Part shown: positions 4,587 to 7,238 of the stretch, piece by piece
How the letters are laid out: every line of letters begins with the position of its first letter
How positions within the stretch are numbered: the stretch's first letter is position 1
From: Actinotignum schaalii
GTDB lineage: Bacteria > Actinomycetota > Actinomycetes > Actinomycetales > Actinomycetaceae
Reading direction: 5' to 3'
NCBI GenBank assembly: GCA_946222725.1
Contig: CAMIHT010000079.1
Coordinates: 1 to 7,238 of the forward strand
DNA: 7,238 nucleotides
Notes under the pieces: model-generated
Database searches by the model: none
What the model was told of the DNA's origin: nothing
Seen by the model: only the letters and a program-made list of their open reading frames with translations
Translations under genes and position numbers: made by a program

Positions 4587-6146
4587 GTGCTCGATATCCT
4601 TGCCGGCAATACCGTTCTCGTTGTTTTCATCGTGGTGGCGCTTGGCGCCGCCTTCGGGGCGATTCCTTTTGGTCCCCTGAAATTCGGGGCAGCGGGGGCG
4701 CTTTTCATCGGTTTGCTTGTCGGTGCGGTGGTTCCGCCCTCCACCTCCCTCCTCGTGCTCCTGCAAGATTTAGGCCTGGGTATTTTCGTTTATATGATCG
4801 GCTTGGAAGCCGGGGAAACATTCTTCCAGGAGATTCGCAAACAGCTGGGCCTTATGCTCGCCTCAGTTATTGCGATTACGGCCGGTGCGGCGGCCGCGGT
4901 GGGACTGGGGGAGCTTCTCGGTTTATTGCGCGGTACTGCGGTGGGTGTATTCGCTGGTTCGCTCACCTCAACGCCCTCGCTTGCTCTCGCCCAGGAAATG
5001 ACCGATCCGGATAATCCGGCGGTAGGCTACTCCATTGGTTACCCGGTCGGGGTTACGCTCGCCATTGTCATGGTGGCTATTTTTATTAACCGGGAATGGA
5101 AAGCCCGTCATGACCAACTCGATCCTGATGATGTGGAACTCGAACAGGCAACCGTGTACGTGGATCGGAAGATTTCCGCGCAGCAGATGCGGGATATTGC
5201 TGGACAGCAGGTGCGATTCGTAGCAATGCGACGCAATCGCCGCTGGCATATCCTCGATATGGAACGTGCGCTGGAGCCGGGGGATAGGGTTCGTATTTTC
5301 GCTTCCCGGGCGGCGCTTACTGAAGCCATCGAACGCCTGGGTAGCCGGATGCGTCACCGGCGTTTGACCGATCCGTATCTGACGGTGCACCGTTTTACGG
5401 TATCCAATCGGGATATCGCCGGGCTCACGGTGGGTTCCCTCCCGCTCTATCGCCGTTTCGAAGCACGGGTGACGGTTATCCGCCGTGCCGATGACGAGAT
5501 TCTTGCCACCCCGGATACCTACCTGGAAATGGGCGACGTGGTAGAAGTCGCCTTACCTACTTCGCGGGTGGAGGAACTCGAAGAGTATTTCGGTGACTCG
5601 GTCTCCAGCTCCTCCGAACTGGACTGGGTGGCAGCAGCCGGTGGCCTTGCCCTGGGCTTTGCTCTCGGACTGGTGGAAATCCCGCTACCGGGTGGCGCGG
5701 CCTTTTCCCTGGGGGCGGCCGGCGGCCCGCTTGTGGTGGGGCTGATCCTCGGAGCGGTGCACCGCACCGGCCGGGTGCCCTGGCAACTCCCGCGCCCCGC
5801 GAATCTGACCCTGCGCCAGTTTGGCCTCATGCTCTTCCTCGCGGCAGTCGGCCTCAACTCCGGTTCTGCTTTTGCCTCGACCGTCTTCACAATGGTGGGC
5901 TTGAAATCGCTGCTCTTGGCCGCAACGGTGAGTATTGTCGGGTGCGGAGTCATGATGGCTGCCGCGTGGGCGCTTGGTTCCTCTGCCACCCGTTCTTCGG
6001 GTGCGGTGGCAGGATTGCTCGGCCAGCCGGCCGTGCTTTCCTACGCTACCTCGCGTACCACCGATAACCGGGTGATGACCGGTTACGCTACGACCTTCGC
6101 GATTGCACTTATTTACAAGATCGTCGTCGTCCCCTTCATGTTCTAG
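4587..6146 (+). CDS. Putative transporter, aspartate-alanine exchanger (AAE/YidE) family with two TrkA-C domains
   Basis: This 519-residue inner-membrane protein has two related membrane halves around a cytoplasmic middle. Half 1 covers residues 7-168 and half 2 covers 346-519. The duplication can be read directly: FGAAGALFIGLLVGA (33-47), DLGLGIFVYMIGLEAG (61-76) and AGSLTSTPSLALA (123-135) recur in diverged form as LGAAGGPLVVGLILGA (375-390), QFGLMLFLAAVGLNSG (411-426) and AGLLGQPAVLSYA (475-487). This is the Asp-Al_Ex architecture of AspT, YidE and YbjL. Residues about 183-255 and 262-338 are two TrkA-C-like domains, each ending in a PGDRVRIFA / MGDVVEVAL strand; such domains bind small ligands that gate transport. 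Known members exchange aspartate/alanine or succinate, but most, including YidE, have no proven substrate, so none is assigned. It has its own promoter and a clear Shine-Dalgarno sequence, and stands 95 bp after folC and 120 bp before smc, with no functional link to either apparent. Cation/proton antiporters with TrkA-C tails are the main alternative and fit less well because of the internal repeat. Confidence 0.85.
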   Translation: MLDILAGNTVLVVFIVVALGAAFGAIPFGPLKFGAAGALFIGLLVGAVVPPSTSLLVLLQDLGLGIFVYMIGLEAGETFFQEIRKQLGLMLASVIAITAGAAAAVGLGELLGLLRGTAVGVFAGSLTSTPSLALAQEMTDPDNPAVGYSIGYPVGVTLAIVMVAIFINREWKARHDQLDPDDVELEQATVYVDRKISAQQMRDIAGQQVRFVAMRRNRRWHILDMERALEPGDRVRIFASRAALTEAIERLGSRMRHRRLTDPYLTVHRFTVSNRDIAGLTVGSLPLYRRFEARVTVIRRADDEILATPDTYLEMGDVVEVALPTSRVEELEEYFGDSVSSSSELDWVAAAGGLALGFALGLVEIPLPGGAAFSLGAAGGPLVVGLILGAVHRTGRVPWQLPRPANLTLRQFGLMLFLAAVGLNSGSAFASTVFTMVGLKSLLLAATVSIVGCGVMMAAAWALGSSATRSSGAVAGLLGQPAVLSYATSRTTDNRVMTGYATTFAIALIYKIVVVPFMF

Positions 6147-6151
6147 CGGTC

Positions 6152-6202
6152 CCGGTACGGTGCGGTGTGTCGCCGGCGTGCCACCGCGACCACGGGTACC
6201 GG
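6152..6202 (+). terminator. Long imperfect hairpin after the transporter gene
   Basis: CCGGTAC (6152-6158) pairs with GTACCGG (6196-6202), GGT (6159-6161) with ACC (6189-6191), and GCGGTG (6162-6167) with CACCGC (6182-6187), leaving bulges at 6192-6195 and 6188. The apical loop contains the self-complementary CGCCGGCG (6171-6178). It starts 5 bp after the stop codon and has no T-tract. Position and stability suggest 3'-end formation for the transporter message. Confidence 0.5.
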
Positions 6203-6229
6203 TTGCAACTGTCGTAACGCCCCGTCGTA

Positions 6230-6245
6230 GCGCCACCGGTGGCGC
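6230..6245. repeat. Perfect 16-bp palindrome GCGCCACCGGTGGCGC
   Basis: All 16 bases are self-complementary with no spacer. It lies 7 bp upstream of the smc -10 element, exactly where a -35 hexamer would be expected. A symmetric site without a spacer fits a dimeric DNA-binding protein better than an RNA hairpin, although a 6-bp stem with a CCGG loop is possible. No regulator is identified. Confidence 0.55.
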
Positions 6246-6249
6246 CGTC

Positions 6250-6258
6250 TGGCATAAT
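6250..6258 (+). promoter_or_regulatory. Extended -10 promoter for smc
   Basis: TGG (6250-6252) precedes CATAAT (6253-6258, 5/6 to TATAAT). No -35 match is seen at the right distance; the 16-bp palindrome is there instead. Eight bases separate the -10 from GTG 6267, so the expected transcription start falls on or next to the start codon. That implies a leaderless or near-leaderless mRNA. Confidence 0.55.
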
Positions 6259-6266
6259 CTGTAATC

Positions 6267-7238
6267 GTGCACTTAAAAACCTTGACCATGCGAGGATTCA
6301 AATCCTTTGCCACCGCCACCACAGTGCGCTTTGAACCCGGGATTAATGCGGTGGTAGGCCCTAACGGCTCAGGGAAATCCAATGTGGTGGATGCTCTCGC
6401 CTGGGTGATGGGCGAACAGGGTGCGAAAACTTTGCGTGGTGGCTCCATGGCGGATGTTATTTTTGCTGGCACGTCGCGCCGTCCCGCGCTCGGACGCGCG
6501 GAAGTCTCCCTTACTATCGATAATTCTGATGGTGTGCTCCCCATTGAGTATTCGGAAGTGACGATCACCCGAACCCTCTTCCGTGCCGGCGGTTCCGAAT
6601 ATGCCATTAATGGTACGCCGGCACGCCTCCTTGACGTCCAAGAACTGCTCTCAGACACCGGCATGGGGCGCGAAATGCATGTCATTATCGGGCAGGGCCG
6701 CCTCGATGAAGTTCTCACTTCGAGTCCCGAAGAGCGCCGCAATATTGTGGAAGAAGCTGCCGGAGTGCTCAAGCACCGTCGCCGTAAAGAAAAAACTCTG
6801 CGCAAGCTCGAAGCAATGAAGGGTTCGTTCACGCGGGTGGAGGACCTCACTGCGGAGCTGCGCCGTCAGCTCGGACCGCTCGCCAAACAGGCTGAGGCAG
6901 CCCGCCGCGCCCAGATCATTCAGGCAACCGAACGCGACGCGCGGGCTCGGCTTCTCGCTGATGATCTGGCCCAGGCGCAGGCCAGGCTGGAAGCCGGAGC
7001 TGCTGAAGATCAGCGTACCGCTCAGCTGCGCGAAGAAAACCAAGTGGCCCTCACTCAGGCTCGAGCCGCCCTCGCTACGGCAGAGGACCATCACGCGCGC
7101 CTCAATCCACAGCTCTCAGCTCTTCGGGATAGCTCCGAGCGTCTCGCTTCCCTTGAGGAACGATTTCGCGCCATGGACGAGCTGGCGCGCGAGGTCGACG
7201 GCGCCATCGTCACCTGGCTCAACGGGAACGGCGCCAAG
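6267..7238 (+). CDS. smc: Chromosome segregation protein SMC, N-terminal part (truncated by window edge)
   Basis: The first 324 codons of smc are present and the frame is open at the right edge; complete bacterial SMC proteins have about 1150-1200 residues. SMC is the ATPase core of the SMC-ScpAB condensin, which organises and helps segregate replicated chromosomes. The start [14 protein letters not shown] (2-15) matches the family's usual opening. GPNGSGKSN (31-39) is the Walker A P-loop. TLRGG (55-59) is the segment carrying the R-loop arginine, and VIFAGT (64-69) follows. [11 protein letters not shown] (140-150) contains the Q-loop glutamine Q143. [27 protein letters not shown] (155-181) leads into the first long coiled coil, rich in Ala, Glu, Arg and Gln, which continues to the edge. 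Walker B, the signature motif and the hinge lie outside the window. No Shine-Dalgarno precedes GTG 6267, and the nearby -10 suggests leaderless translation. Genes often found beside smc in actinobacteria (rnc, mutM) are not directly upstream here. Confidence 0.95.
   Translation, partial: MHLKTLTMRGFKSFATATTVRFEPGINAVVGPNGSGKSNVVDALAWVMGEQGAKTLRGGSMADVIFAGTSRRPALGRAEVSLTIDNSDGVLPIEYSEVTITRTLFRAGGSEYAINGTPARLLDVQELLSDTGMGREMHVIIGQGRLDEVLTSSPEERRNIVEEAAGVLKHRRRKEKTLRKLEAMKGSFTRVEDLTAELRRQLGPLAKQAEAARRAQIIQATERDARARLLADDLAQAQARLEAGAAEDQRTAQLREENQVALTQARAALATAEDHHARLNPQLSALRDSSERLASLEERFRAMDELAREVDGAIVTWLNGNGAK

Noticed and set aside
5685..6850. Minus-strand open frames opposite the transporter end and the smc start
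   Set aside because: They overlap two well-supported genes, cross the promoter and hairpins between them, and give Arg/Ser/Pro-rich translations without motifs.
1..7238. CRISPR array, tRNA/rRNA genes, insertion sequences, prophage or toxin-antitoxin modules
   Set aside because: I found no regularly spaced repeats, tRNA-like cloverleaf with conserved loop bases, transposase motifs, terminal inverted repeats with target duplications, or small paired genes; the region looks like ordinary core chromosome.

Overview
The window is chromosomal DNA from a high-GC Gram-positive bacterium, most likely the order Actinomycetales (Actinomyces/Schaalia-like). The grounds are GC-rich coding sequence with G/C-biased third positions, GTG starts, actinobacterial-type FolC and SMC proteins, and stable hairpins without U-tracts between genes. 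The species cannot be told from the sequence alone. All recognisable genes are on the + strand and packed tightly, with no gene-free stretch over 300 bases. I saw no rRNA, tRNA, IS element, CRISPR array or phage gene.

Layout. (1) Positions 1-219: the last 72 codons of a probable membrane protein cut by the left edge. (2) Positions 220-324: a compact control region with a weak promoter and two dyads. (3) Positions 325-2828: a probable two-gene salvage unit, an inosine/uridine-type nucleoside hydrolase (RihA-like) followed by a 14-segment MFS permease. Their 95-bp gap holds two inverted repeats, one with an uninterrupted 15-bp stem. (4) Positions 2829-2952: a very strong bipartite hairpin abutting an extended -10 promoter. 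(5) Positions 2953-4491: folC, dihydrofolate/folylpolyglutamate synthase with an acidic N-terminal extension. (6) Positions 4492-4586: a hairpin, a promoter and an inverted repeat. (7) Positions 4587-6146: a transporter of the aspartate-alanine exchanger/YidE type with two membrane halves around two TrkA-C-like domains. (8) Positions 6147-6266: a long imperfect hairpin, a perfect 16-bp palindrome and a -10 element placed so that the transcript probably begins at the next start codon. (9) Positions 6267-7238: the 5' part of smc, chromosome-segregation ATPase, running off the right edge.

How the genes work together. Only genes 2 and 3 suggest a joint pathway: the permease plausibly moves nucleosides or bases and the hydrolase cleaves nucleosides to base plus ribose. 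FolC (folate and one-carbon supply), the AAE-type transporter and SMC look like independently transcribed housekeeping genes, each with its own promoter-like element. I find no new multi-gene system here. The points most worth a second look are regulatory: the dyads around the nucleoside hydrolase promoter, the intercistronic hairpin before the permease, the dyad-plus-extended--10 arrangement before folC and smc, and the possible leaderless starts.
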